Shown: positions 1-7,831, numbered from the stretch's first letter. The stretch: DNA of 33,881 bases from Methanobacteriota archaeon (GCA_023396065.1 JAEWXF010000005.1:1-33881); one strand, 5' to 3'. Notes: generated by a model not told the origin, from the sequence alone. Translations and numbers: made by a program.

Positions 1-167
1 TGATTCTGGCAGAACTGTTTCTGGAGAAGTATACTGCTGCAACCGGTATGACCCGCGAGGAAATTTTGTCCTGGCTGCCGTTAAATGCTGCGGCACTGTA
101 TGGATTTGTGCAGGATGAGGGGATGAACCAGGACCTGCATGCCATTATTCGCGAGGGTGTGGAATGA
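1..167 (+). CDS. APH-type kinase, copy 1 (3' end only)
   Basis: The reading frame is open from the window edge to TGA at 165-167 and gives the last 54 residues of a protein. These match, almost residue for residue, the C-terminus of the complete kinase encoded at 507-1319: both share the blocks YTAATG, TREEIL, WLP, DEGMN and DLHAIIRE. It is therefore the upstream member of a tandem gene pair. The catalytic motifs lie outside the window, so activity cannot be judged. The remains of a dehydrogenase gene follow directly, in the same arrangement as in copy 2. Confidence 0.75.
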   Translation, partial: ILAELFLEKYTAATGMTREEILSWLPLNAAALYGFVQDEGMNQDLHAIIREGVE

Positions 168-269
168 CACCGATGTTTTTGTGATAAAGTCTGTATTGTG
201 ACTGGTGGGGCATCCGGAATTGGTTTTGTCGTGAGTGAGTCACTCCTGAACCGCGGGCTGCTCAACTAA
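164..269 (+). pseudogene. Short-chain dehydrogenase remnant, copy 1 (internal deletion)
   Basis: The start ATG overlaps the kinase stop (ATGA), as in copy 2. The next roughly 85 bases match the 5' end of the dehydrogenase at 1316, including the codons for VTGGASGIGF. The sequence then jumps to the last bases of that gene, ending in TAA at 267-269. The jump falls in the octamer accgcggg, which occurs at both ends of the missing segment in copy 2 (1401-1408 and 2092-2099). A deletion between short direct repeats explains this. A small length difference near the start also shifts the frame, giving an early TGA. Not functional. Confidence 0.8.
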
Positions 270-277
270 CCCGGCAA

Positions 278-302
278 CCGGATTTTTGTGCCGGAAATCC
301 GG
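278..302 (+). terminator. Hairpin with T-rich tail after the SDR remnant
   Basis: CCGGATTT (278-285) pairs perfectly with AAATCCGG (295-302) across a 9-base loop, followed by T-rich DNA. It lies just after the remnant dehydrogenase and before the kinase promoter, so a terminator is the simplest reading. A regulatory hairpin is possible. Confidence 0.4.
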
Positions 303-451
303 TAAAAATCATTTTTGCAATGTTTTTGTAATGTCGTCATTCGTGTTGGAACAGAATTCTGCGGAGATTCCTGAAAGAGAACTGTGTTTTTAAAACGAGA
401 GTGCAACCTAATTTCGGGATGCACCACTTAGAAAAAGTGACGTCTAAAAAT

Positions 452-459
452 CTATATGG
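452..459 (+). promoter_or_regulatory. TATA box of the kinase gene
   Basis: CTATATGG lies about 50 bases before the ATG at 507. Transcription would start near 482, leaving a leader of about 25 bases that contains the ribosome binding site GAGAGGAG (493-500). Confidence 0.5.
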
Positions 460-506
460 TATGAGCGAGAATTAGTTCTTGTTCAATCGTTTGAGAGGAG
501 AACTGC

Positions 507-1319
507 ATGTATATGCCGGATGAGTCAATGTTTATACAAAAATACGGAGAGATTCTGGGTCGCGGAAGAACGGCGCTGATCTGCGGAACGGATGAGGTTG
601 CCGCAAAAATTTACGTTGAATGGTTTAGCAAGGATAAGATCTTTCACGAAGCATATCTCATGGCTCTCGTGGAAGAATGCGGATTACCGGTTCCGAAGGT
701 GTACGGGATTGAGCAGTGCGGCACCAGATATGTACTGCGTATGAGCAGGGCAAAAGGAAGAGAACTGGCAGAGATTACCAAATCCGGGGAGATCACGCCG
801 GAAGCGCTTACTGATTTGTTGGTTGCCCTGCAGGTTCAGATGCATCAGATTTCGGTGAATGCCTCTCATCTTCCGTCGACAGTATCAGAATTCCGAAGAT
901 ATATCTCTTGTAATTCCTGGCTCACCGATGCAGAGAAGCAGAAACTTCTGAGACTGCTGGAGAGCATGCCAAACGGAAATTCCCTCTGCCACGGAGATTT
1001 CCATGCCGGAAATATTCTGGTAGAGCATGATGTCTATACGATTATTGACTGGGCTGAAGTATCCATGGGTCCTGCCGCTGCGGATGCCTGCCGGACGTAT
1101 ATGGATTATCGGTATCTTGTGTTAGATACGGATGATAAGAAGCTGTCATATGAGGGGGCAGAACGGTATCTGGAGAGGTATACTGCTGCAACCGGTGTGA
1201 CCCGCGAAGAGATACTTGCTTGGCTGCCGTTCCATGCTGCGACACTGTACGGACAACACGTGAAGGATGAGGGGATGAACCGGGACCTGCATGCCATTAT
1301 TCGCGAGTGCGTGGAATGA
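507..1319 (+). CDS. APH-family phosphotransferase (small-molecule kinase), copy 2
   Basis: A 270-residue aminoglycoside-phosphotransferase-fold kinase. Visible motifs are the ATP-binding lysine in VAAKIY (K34), the catalytic loop HGDFHAGN (H162 to N169, catalytic D164) and the metal-binding IIDW (D181). Members of this fold phosphorylate aminoglycosides, choline, homoserine or sugars; sequence alone does not give the substrate here, and resistance should not be assumed. The ATG at 507 follows a strong ribosome binding site, GAGAGGAG (493-500); an in-frame ATG two codons later is a less likely start. The stop overlaps the ATG of the dehydrogenase pseudogene, so the two were once translationally coupled. 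A second copy of this gene ends at 167. Confidence 0.85.
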   Translation: MYMPDESMFIQKYGEILGRGRTALICGTDEVAAKIYVEWFSKDKIFHEAYLMALVEECGLPVPKVYGIEQCGTRYVLRMSRAKGRELAEITKSGEITPEALTDLLVALQVQMHQISVNASHLPSTVSEFRRYISCNSWLTDAEKQKLLRLLESMPNGNSLCHGDFHAGNILVEHDVYTIIDWAEVSMGPAAADACRTYMDYRYLVLDTDDKKLSYEGAERYLERYTAATGVTREEILAWLPFHAATLYGQHVKDEGMNRDLHAIIRECVE

Positions 1320-2111
1320 CCGATGTTTTTTGTGATAAAGTCTGTATCGTGACCGGCGGGGCATCCGGAATTGGTTTTGCCGTGAGTGGGGCACTCCTGA
1401 ACCGCGGGGCGGTTGTGTATCTGGCCGACAGATCACATGAGGCATTACTGGTGCAAAAGAACAGCTGAAACGGTATGCAAACGCCCGGTTTGCGGTTGTT
1501 GACGTGACAGAACAGGAGGAAATTGCAGCTCTTATCCGGACCGCTGCCGCCGAAAACGGACATCTGGATTATCTGTTCAACAATGCCGGGATTATTTGTA
1601 GCAGCCCGTTTGAACAGGTCACGCTTGATCAGTGGAGGACGGCCATCGATGTGAATCTGTGGGGCGTGATCTAGGTATTGATGCTGTACTCCCGATTCTG
1701 CTAAAGCAGGGTTTCGGCCATATTGTAAATACGTCATCGGCTGCCGGAATAATTACCCCTTCATACCAGGCGGTGTATAATACCACAAAACACGCGGTCA
1801 TCGGACTTGGCGAGTCATTGCGGATTGAACTCGCGCACAAAGGAATTGTGGTGACGACACTCTGTCCGGGATATGTCGCAACGCCTGCCTTAGGGGAGAC
1901 CCCATTTACGGTGAATACCATTTCTCCGGAGGAAGCTGCCCGAATAATTCTGGATGCGGTTGAGATGAAGAAAGGAATCGTGATTTTCCCCGAGGAGCTG
2001 GACCGCTGGATTCGCGGGGCAATGTGCCATCCTGAGGAGATAGATCGGCATCTGTTCCAGGACGAAGAAAAACGCCGCAAGAATCTCGCTGACCGCGGGC
2101 TACTTGACTAA
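1316..2111 (+). pseudogene. Short-chain dehydrogenase/reductase, copy 2 (two frameshifts)
   Basis: The translation starts MTDVFCDK and shows the SDR cofactor motif TGGASGIG, then NNAG, the catalytic serine region NTSSAAG, the catalytic YxxxK (YNTTK) and CPGYVATP. These motifs lie in three different frames. The first shift falls near 1430-1441, after LADRSHE. The second is at about 1673, where ATC-TA-GGT lacks one base of an expected ATC-TAC-GGT (NLWGVIYGIDA). The stop is at 2109-2111. The family reaction is NAD(P)-dependent oxidoreduction; the substrate is unknown. The gene is broken as written. A sequencing error could explain one shift, but two make real decay more likely. It meets the SPL-like gene tail to tail with a 4-base overlap. 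Confidence 0.85.
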
Positions 2112-2998
2112 TCCGGCAGCTTGGTCTGGATGTCGGCCGGCCGGCCCGACACCCTGTTTGCAATATCGTCATGCCGAAACTGAATCCCGCTACGCCGGCA
2201 TGCCCGTACAAATGCATCCTGAAGGGATGCGTCCGGCGAGCAGCACCAGTACTGATCGCCGAAGGTTTTCTCATACCGTTCCCGGATGCCGGGGAACGTC
2301 TGGTCCAGCTGCTGATAATAATACTCCCGCTGCCGGTCGCGGAGCGAGACGGCAAACTGTTCTCCTGCATACACAAAAGCAGCTCCGGCATCTGCGGCAC
2401 GTTCCACGATGCCAACAATATTTTCCTTCGTGTCGGTGATGAACGGCAGTACCGGCATGAGCAGTACACCGCAGCAGACGTTCTGTCCGGCAAGTTTTTC
2501 GAGAGCCTCAAACCGTTCCGACGAAAGGCTTACCTGCGGTTCAATCTTTCTGCCGAGGGTATCGTCAGCGGCGGTGATTGTAATGCCGACGGCTGCGAAT
2601 GTTCGCCGCACCGCAGGCGAGAGAAGGTCTGCATCCCGGCATACCGCAGCGGACTTCGTGATGAGCATCACAGAAAATCCGTACCGGTCGGTGAGTCGGA
2701 GAAAGGTCCGGGTGAGTTCTGCTTCAGGTTCGTACGGATTGTAGGGGTCTCCCATCGCTCCGGTCAGGATGAGACCGCCTCTGCGGCGCTTTGCGGCAAG
2801 CTCTCGCTCCAGAATCCCGACGGCATTTTCTTTTGCCCGGACGGTTTCAAACTCCTCCACGCGGTAGCAGCTGCTCCGGGAGTCGCAGTAGATGCAGGCA
2901 TGCGAACAGCCGCGATAGAGGTTTGCCGTGTAGTTGGAACCGAACCATCCTGTCTCACGGTAGGGAGAGAGGATGGATTTTGCAGGAACAGTCTGCAT
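2108..2998 (-). CDS. SPL-like radical SAM protein
   Basis: A 296-residue radical SAM protein. The iron-sulfur motif CSHACIYC (C31, C35, C38) has the CxxxCxxC spacing that binds a [4Fe-4S] cluster and SAM, and TGAMGDPYNPYE matches the conserved block after it in the family related to spore photoproduct lyase SplB. Most archaeal and bacterial members of this group have no proven role; DNA repair is not established. The ATG at 2998 lies 8 bases after the tfrB stop on the same strand, so it may be read from the tfr transcript, though no strong ribosome binding site is seen. The family call is firm, the substrate unknown. Confidence 0.85.
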   Translation of the reverse strand: MQTVPAKSILSPYRETGWFGSNYTANLYRGCSHACIYCDSRSSCYRVEEFETVRAKENAVGILERELAAKRRRGGLILTGAMGDPYNPYEPEAELTRTFLRLTDRYGFSVMLITKSAAVCRDADLLSPAVRRTFAAVGITITAADDTLGRKIEPQVSLSSERFEALEKLAGQNVCCGVLLMPVLPFITDTKENIVGIVERAADAGAAFVYAGEQFAVSLRDRQREYYYQQLDQTFPGIRERYEKTFGDQYWCCSPDASLQDAFVRACRRSGIQFRHDDIANRVSGRPADIQTKLPD

Positions 2999-3006
2999 AA
3001 AATAGA

Positions 3007-4458
3007 TTATTTCCGGTATCCTTCGAGCATCAGCGTTGCAATATTTTTCACCGGGAGCCCGGTCACCTGATGCAGATGGAACTCGCAGAACGGACAGACC
3101 GTCACAATAAAGTCAGCCCCGGTCTTTTTGACCATCTCGGCACGGACTGCACCGATAGCTGCGGCCTCCTCAGGCCGGCCGGACTTCACACCGCCTCCCG
3201 CCCCGCAGCACCGGGCGGGCAGGTCAACGAATGTTTCGGCGACGCTGCGGAGCAGCTCCCGCGGCTGTTCGCTGATGCCCTGACCGCGGAGGAGATGGCA
3301 GGGGTCGTGATAGGTGTAGGTTCCGGCAACTTTCTGCGGCGATACAAATCCGATTTCGCAGAGGTACTCGGTGATGTCGGCAACCCGGAACGGGGTGTCG
3401 TAGTCGTTCTTGAGCGTCGAACCGCAGCCGGCACACATGGTGAGAACGGTGTCAACCCCGGATTTCACAAATGCGTCGATGTTGCGTTTCCGGAGTTCCG
3501 GCACGAATCCGGAAAGTCCGGTACGGATCAGGGGCGAGCCGCAGCAGACCTGATCCTTGGGGATGACGACGCGGATGCTGTTTTTGCGGAGCACCTCCAT
3601 TGCCTCCAGTGCCGGCTGGATGACCCGGCCGTTGAACATGCAGCCGACGAAGAAGCCGACCGTGGCCCGGACTTCGCCTTCGGGTTCGATGACGTCCGGA
3701 ACGCGTTCAAGGAACGGTGTCTCCTTTCGCTCAACGGAACGCCCTGTCTCTTCGACGAGCCGGGCAAGCGCCCGGTGAGTCGGGAGGGACAGTCCGCGTT
3801 TCGCGGCCTCGGCCCTGAGTTTTTCCACGGCTTTTCGTGGGGTCTCAATGTCCTTCGGGCAGACTTCGACGCATTTGTGGCAGGTCGTGCAGGCAAAGAG
3901 GCCCTTTGCGATTGCTTCGGTGATCCGGTCGTTCACGTCCCGGGGGTCAAGGTTCAGCCGCTGTTCCTGCCGCATTACGGTAGGCCCCGCATACTCGGAT
4001 GCGGCAAACGCGGGGCAGGACGAGATGCAGCTGTAGCATTCGATGCATTCGCGAAGCGGTTTGATCTCTTCGACGATGTCATGCGTTACGCTGCCGCATC
4101 CGCAGGCGGGGGATTCTCCCCCGCCCGTCCCGGGATTCAGCCAGGCTATCTGTGCCATGACAGGGGCTATGTCGGTGATGAGATCCCGGATGCGGGGAAG
4201 CTCCAGAGGTTCGATGAGGTCGTTTTCGTGTGCCTCTTCCATACAGGCGAGTGCCGGTTCTCCGTTGACCCGGACGGCACAGGAGCCGCACTGGCCGGCA
4301 CGGCAGCAATGACGGTAGCCGAGTGTCGGATCAATGGCGTCACGGACGGCGTCAAGTACGTTGAGGACCCGTGCCCCTTTTTCGACGTGAACGTCGTATG
4401 TCTCGGTGTGCGGGGCGGTATCGACTGCGGGATCAAACCGGGAGATGCGGACCTTCAT
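3007..4458 (-). CDS. tfrB: Thiol:fumarate reductase (CoM/CoB), iron-sulfur subunit B
   Basis: TfrB oxidises coenzyme M and coenzyme B to the heterodisulfide and passes the electrons to TfrA, which reduces fumarate to succinate in the cytoplasm. The 483-residue protein contains, in order: a plant-type [2Fe-2S] ferredoxin domain (C52, C57, C60, C72); two [4Fe-4S] motifs, CIECYSCISSCP (138-149) and CTTCHKCVEVCP (190-201); and two CCG domains like those of HdrD (C273, CCG at 305-307, CAGC at 342-345; then HDPCH, CCGAGGG at 417-423, CPFC). The ATG at 4458 was chosen over an upstream in-frame start because GGAGG lies 7-8 bases before it, it overlaps the tfrA stop as ATGA, and homology starts there. 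The domain order is complete. Confidence 0.95.
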   Translation of the reverse strand: MKVRISRFDPAVDTAPHTETYDVHVEKGARVLNVLDAVRDAIDPTLGYRHCCRAGQCGSCAVRVNGEPALACMEEAHENDLIEPLELPRIRDLITDIAPVMAQIAWLNPGTGGGESPACGCGSVTHDIVEEIKPLRECIECYSCISSCPAFAASEYAGPTVMRQEQRLNLDPRDVNDRITEAIAKGLFACTTCHKCVEVCPKDIETPRKAVEKLRAEAAKRGLSLPTHRALARLVEETGRSVERKETPFLERVPDVIEPEGEVRATVGFFVGCMFNGRVIQPALEAMEVLRKNSIRVVIPKDQVCCGSPLIRTGLSGFVPELRKRNIDAFVKSGVDTVLTMCAGCGSTLKNDYDTPFRVADITEYLCEIGFVSPQKVAGTYTYHDPCHLLRGQGISEQPRELLRSVAETFVDLPARCCGAGGGVKSGRPEEAAAIGAVRAEMVKKTGADFIVTVCPFCEFHLHQVTGLPVKNIATLMLEGYRK

Positions 4459-6086
4459 AGTTTTTCCTCCAGAACTTCGATGCCGGATCTGCCGGTTGAG
4501 AAGAATGTGTGGCCGAGGGGCGAGGTCTCGTTTGTCCACGGTGTTTTGATGTCCGTCCGGGTGTGGGCACCACGTGATTCGCGGCGGAGTAGTGCTCCGT
4601 CAATGACGAGGGATGCGACGAGCAGCATGTTTTCTGTGATGATGGCGTCTGCGATTTCCCGGGGTGAGGAGATGCCTAAGGGTGTTGCCCGGAGTTTTGC
4701 AATCTCCCGTGCGGCAACTTTGAGGTCGAGTTCGTTGCGGTAGATGCCGACGTTGTTCCACATCAGCAGCTTCATTGACCGCCGGACGTTCGCGGATGCA
4801 GCAGCGCCTTCGTAGAGTTTTGCGATTCGCTTCTCTGCGGCGGTGATCTGTTCCGCGTCAGGGGTACGTTTTGCCGCATGCTGCACCGCTCCGGCAGAGA
4901 TTCCGGCACGCCTGCCGAACACCTGTGTGTCGGCGAGGGCGTTGCCGCCGAGACGGTTGCCGCCGTGGACACCGCCGGTTACTTCTCCTGCGGCGAACAG
5001 ATGCGAAACAGTGGTGTGTGCGTCCGGCGTGATCCGCAGTCCTCCCATGAAGTGGTGGGCGGTCGGTGCGACTTCCATCGGCTGTTCGCGGATGTCTGTG
5101 CCGAACTGGAGGAACTGGGCGAGCATTACGGGGAGGCGGGTTTCAATCTGTTCTTTTGGGAGGTGGGTTACGTCCAGCCATACGCCGCCGTGTTCGGTTC
5201 CGCGTCCTTCGAGAACTTCGGTTGCTATGGCCCGGGCGACGACGTCACGGGTTGAGAGTTCCATCCGGGCAGGGTCGTATTTTTCCATGAACCGTTCGCC
5301 TTTTGCGTTGCGGAGTACGCCGCCTTCGCCCCGGACTGCTTCGGTGATGAGGCGGCCGCGGGTGTCATAGGGGTAGACTGCTCCGGTCGGATGGAACTGG
5401 ACCTGTTCCATGTCGATGAGTTCGGCTCCGGCCCGGTAACCGAGGGCGTAGCCGTCTCCGGTTCCTGCGGTGGAGTTGGTGGTGGTGTCATAGACCTGTC
5501 CTGCCCCGCCGGTGGCGAGGACGACTGCGTCGGCGGTGATGATGCCGAGTTCTCCTTCCCGGTCGCAGATTATGGCGCCGGATACGGTGTCCCCGTCTTT
5601 GAGCAGGTCGATGACGGTGAGTTCGTCGCGGATGGAGACGGGGGAACCCCGGAGTTTTTCAAGCAGGGTCATGACCAGTTCGTGGCCGGTGTGGTCTCCG
5701 GCGTAGCAGGTTCGTGCGAACCGCTGTCCGCCGAACGGACGCTGGGCGATTTCGTTGTCGCAGGTGAGGTCGAAGACGGCCCCCCAGGTGAAGAGGTCCC
5801 GGATGCGGTCGGGAGCTTCGCGGGCGAGGACTTCAACGAGGGCGGGGTCGTTGAGGTATGCGCCGCCTTTCATGGTGTCTTCGTAGTGTGTTGCGACGGC
5901 GTCGGCGGATTTGAGCACTGCGTTGAATCCGCCTTCGGCCATGACGGTACATCCGCCTTTGCCGGTGATGGTTTTTGATACGATGATCGTTTCGCCCGCA
6001 GCGGATGCGTCTACGGCGGCCCGGATTCCTGCTCCGCCCGAGCCGATAACGAGTACGTGACAGTCGCTTCTGTTTTCCATGCCCAT
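4455..6086 (-). CDS. tfrA: Thiol:fumarate reductase, flavoprotein subunit A
   Basis: The FAD-bound catalytic subunit, reducing fumarate to succinate with electrons from TfrB. It belongs to the succinate dehydrogenase/fumarate reductase flavoprotein family. The N-terminus has the FAD-binding GSGGAG (15-20), then KGGCTVMAEGG, the active-site HPTG (H232) and the STRD arginine (R280). At 543 residues it is full length. In methanogens that lack a full oxidative TCA branch the enzyme feeds the reductive path toward 2-oxoglutarate. Two ATGs, 6086 and 6080, lie 4 and 10 bases after the ribosome binding site GAGGGG (6091-6096) and cannot be separated by sequence alone. A damaged copy of its 5' end and promoter lies at 7483-7568. 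Confidence 0.95.
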   Translation of the reverse strand: MGMENRSDCHVLVIGSGGAGIRAAVDASAAGETIIVSKTITGKGGCTVMAEGGFNAVLKSADAVATHYEDTMKGGAYLNDPALVEVLAREAPDRIRDLFTWGAVFDLTCDNEIAQRPFGGQRFARTCYAGDHTGHELVMTLLEKLRGSPVSIRDELTVIDLLKDGDTVSGAIICDREGELGIITADAVVLATGGAGQVYDTTTNSTAGTGDGYALGYRAGAELIDMEQVQFHPTGAVYPYDTRGRLITEAVRGEGGVLRNAKGERFMEKYDPARMELSTRDVVARAIATEVLEGRGTEHGGVWLDVTHLPKEQIETRLPVMLAQFLQFGTDIREQPMEVAPTAHHFMGGLRITPDAHTTVSHLFAAGEVTGGVHGGNRLGGNALADTQVFGRRAGISAGAVQHAAKRTPDAEQITAAEKRIAKLYEGAAASANVRRSMKLLMWNNVGIYRNELDLKVAAREIAKLRATPLGISSPREIADAIITENMLLVASLVIDGALLRRESRGAHTRTDIKTPWTNETSPLGHTFFSTGRSGIEVLEEKL

Positions 6087-6148
6087 TGGTCCCCTCTGTG
6101 TGTAAGTATTGTGGGGCGGGGGAGATAAATTCGTGTATGCTGACCGGG
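6063..6148. repeat. 86-base repeat, original copy (tfrA start and promoter)
   Basis: This segment covers the first codons of tfrA, its leader and its likely promoter. It recurs in the same orientation at 7483-7568 with five differences by eye. Confidence 0.85.
6124..6132 (-). promoter_or_regulatory. Probable TATA box of tfrA
   Basis: On the minus strand the sequence reads GAATTTATC, about 40 bases before the tfrA start, leaving a short leader that carries the ribosome binding site. One of the few changes in the displaced copy (base 6125, A to G in the copy) falls inside this box. Confidence 0.4.
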
Positions 6149-6270
6149 ACCATTTTACTGAGGAGAAGTCGGCGAAAATTGTACTGGATGCAATTCTTCC
6201 AAAGATTATCGTGGATGATCATTCGTTTGAGGTGTTTTGTGATGGGGTGCGGGCATGTCTTGTCTGCTGA
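6133..6270 (+). CDS. Possible 45-residue small protein or gene remnant
   Basis: A GTG at 6133 follows GGGGGAG (6117-6124) at a usable distance and opens a frame of 45 codons to TGA at 6268. The product contains coherent stretches such as HFTEEKSAK, IVLDAILPK and DDHSFEVF, which look more like real protein than chance. It is divergent from tfrA. No family is recognised. It could equally be the tail of a lost gene. The first five codons are also present in the displaced repeat at 7553. Confidence 0.25.
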   Translation: MYADRDHFTEEKSAKIVLDAILPKIIVDDHSFEVFCDGVRACLVC

Positions 6271-6387
6271 GATGAAGGGGGTGGTTGGGATTTTCGAAAT
6301 TCTCAATGGGAGTTTTGGAGGATTTCGACAAAGTTGATTATTTATGATTTCCAGTCATATTGTCATGAATACTTATGGTGAAAATAT

Positions 6388-6690
6388 ATGACTGCCGCTG
6401 ACAAAATTCCTGATATTGCCGCTTTTCCTGAGTTAAAGCGTCTGGCTTCTTCCTTTGACGATCTGAACCGTACTCTTCAATTGTGTGATGCATGTTATGG
6501 GAAGAAAAAGATCAAGGAGGCAAAAGCTCTGTTCACGATTGCCCAGGAACAGTATTCTGAGTCGTGGGATATTCTTGTTTCCGTAATTCCCGTTATGAGT
6601 ATTGATGATCAGAATTATGAGGGGATTTGCAATCTGATCCGTGATTCTCAGGATCTTTATGGGAGATATTTTTCCTGTGCAAAGATGTGA
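6388..6690 (+). CDS. TPR-type protein, N-terminal part (frameshifted)
   Basis: A 100-residue frame with ATG at 6388 and GGTGA (6377-6381) before it. It is helical, with a mix of charged and aromatic residues like tetratricopeptide repeats (KIKEAKALFTIAQEQY, YSESWDILV). It ends at TGA 6688-6690. The next frame, from 6687, continues the same kind of protein. Adding one A to the run at 6681-6683 would join them as FSCA-KDVKIDLAAL. The most likely state is one TPR gene of about 240 codons with a one-base loss in an A run, or a sequencing error. Function unknown. Confidence 0.6.
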   Translation: MTAADKIPDIAAFPELKRLASSFDDLNRTLQLCDACYGKKKIKEAKALFTIAQEQYSESWDILVSVIPVMSIDDQNYEGICNLIRDSQDLYGRYFSCAKM

Positions 6691-7109
6691 AGATTGATCT
6701 GGCCGCCCTTGAAGATTGTACGTCTGCGTATCTGGTATTTATGCATGGGGATGCTCTGACGCATCTTGGGGAGTATGAGTCAGGTATCAAAAAATTGCAG
6801 GAGTCATTAACGTACAAGACAACGGATTTCCGTGTATTGGCGTATATGGGTATGAGTGCTGCCTATTCTGATATGGGTGAGTATGAGAAGGCGCTGGAGG
6901 CGGCGGAATCTTCTCTTGCTCTGGATGAGAGTGCTATGGGTTGTATGCTGAAGGCTGATGCGCTGGTCCGGTTGGGCAGGGTTGATGAGGGTCTCAGTGT
7001 TGGTATGGCTGCAATTGCATCACACGAGGATGCGAGTCCTGAGCTGATTGAGGCGCTTAAGGAGCTTATGGATGATGTTGTCTGCCCTGATAAGAAGAAA
7101 AAGAAGTGA
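6687..7109 (+). CDS. TPR repeat protein, C-terminal part
   Basis: A 140-residue frame that can only start at GTG 6687, inside the end of the preceding frame. It holds at least two clear TPR units: HGDALTHLGEYESGIKKLQE, then the unit around YSDMGEYEKALEAAESSLALD, followed by KADALVRLGRVDEGL. It ends in a lysine-rich tail. TPR domains bind other proteins; the partner is unknown. Without an independent start it is best read as the second half of the gene that begins at 6388. The bases just past its stop are the broken end of a RhuM-like gene on the other strand. Confidence 0.65.
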   Translation: MKIDLAALEDCTSAYLVFMHGDALTHLGEYESGIKKLQESLTYKTTDFRVLAYMGMSAAYSDMGEYEKALEAAESSLALDESAMGCMLKADALVRLGRVDEGLSVGMAAIASHEDASPELIEALKELMDDVVCPDKKKKK

Positions 7110-7456
7110 ACCAGCTGCAGGGAAAGCGATCCGGATCTTGCCCGGCGCGAGTTGACCCGGTACCCGACTGAGATTATGGCATTAAGATGGTAGTAACATA
7201 CCTCTTTTTTCTGAAATTTACCTGCCATGGCACCGTGTGGAGTGGTTATTTCCATTTTGGAAATAACCACTTCCTCCAAAAGTTCCCCTTCCTCAAATAT
7301 GTTTTTCAGGTGCTTGTTAATGGCCGGAGTCTTCACCCCGAAGAGCTCAGCCATTCCCTTCTGCGTCATCCAGATGGAGTCGTCCCGAATCACTGCATCT
7401 ACGGTGACATCTCCTTCGGGTGTGTTATAGAGAAGAAAGCCGGGTCTGCGGTTCAT
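6863..7456 (-). pseudogene. RhuM/Fic-associated N-terminal domain, truncated
   Basis: The first about 106 residues match the RhuM (virulence-protein) family often found in mobile or phage-like DNA: VTVDAVIRDDSIWMTQKGMA, INKHLKNIFEEGEL, TPHGAMAGK and YYHLNAIISVGYRVNSRRA. Family members run to about 330 residues. Here the match stops near base 7139, and the open frame then continues to 6863 antisense to the TPR gene, giving a non-homologous tail (FFFFL and onward). The ATG at 7456 has GAGGTGAGAGA before it and a TATATA-like run at 7471-7478, so the front end looks intact. It is a 3'-truncated gene fused by rearrangement to the TPR gene's end. Confidence 0.7.
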
Positions 7457-7482
7457 TTCTCTCTCACCTCTCTATATACAGT

Positions 7483-7568
7483 GTCGCTTCTGTTTTCTAT
7501 GTCCAGTGGCCCCCTCTGTGTGTAAGTATTGTGGGGCGGGGGAGGTAAATTCGTGTATGCTGACCGGG
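7483..7568. repeat. 86-base repeat, displaced copy of tfrA start and promoter
   Basis: It matches 6063-6148 at 81 of 86 positions by eye, at a constant offset of 1420 bases. Both possible tfrA start codons are destroyed here (CAT at 6084-6086 became CAG; CAT at 6078-6080 became TAT), and the presumed TATA box carries a change. No tfrA coding sequence continues from it. The copy starts 27 bases from the RhuM remnant, so both may mark one rearrangement. Confidence 0.85.
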
Positions 7569-7831
7569 GACTATCTTTCCCGGTGCGTGGCTCCGGGGTT
7601 CTGCAGTTGTTCTGCTGTGTATATTAGGACTGTTTGCGGCGCAGCAGTCTTCCTTTTTCTAAGTAATGCCGATCGTTGTTTTCAACGCCGGTGAGGTTCA
7701 TTCTTTTCTGTGGGCGGACAGAGTCCATAGAAAATACTTCTACGACCCTGTCTCTCTCATAATGTCACTCAATCATTTCCACTTTTGACCAATAGTATTA
7801 TCCATTTTCACAACCCATTGGCCAGTACGGT
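7569..7831. other. Intergenic stretch without a recognised gene
   Basis: No convincing reading frame. An imperfect hairpin (GACTG...CAGTC, 7628-7649) with a T-rich tail (7650-7660) is present, but no gene ends before it. The sequence agtattat (7794-7801) is a weak TATA candidate for the gene at 7832. Confidence 0.4.

Noticed and set aside
507..1319. Calling the kinase an aminoglycoside resistance gene
   Set aside because: The fold covers many small-molecule kinases; nothing in the context supports an antibiotic substrate.
2171..3070. Plus-strand open frame of 299 codons
   Set aside because: Antisense to the radical SAM gene with its CxxxCxxC motif.
3070..4743. Long plus-strand open frame of 557 codons
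   Set aside because: It is the antisense shadow of tfrB and the end of tfrA, whose motifs and lengths are clear.
7628..7660. Hairpin with T-rich tail as a terminator
   Set aside because: No plus-strand gene ends before it and the stem is imperfect.
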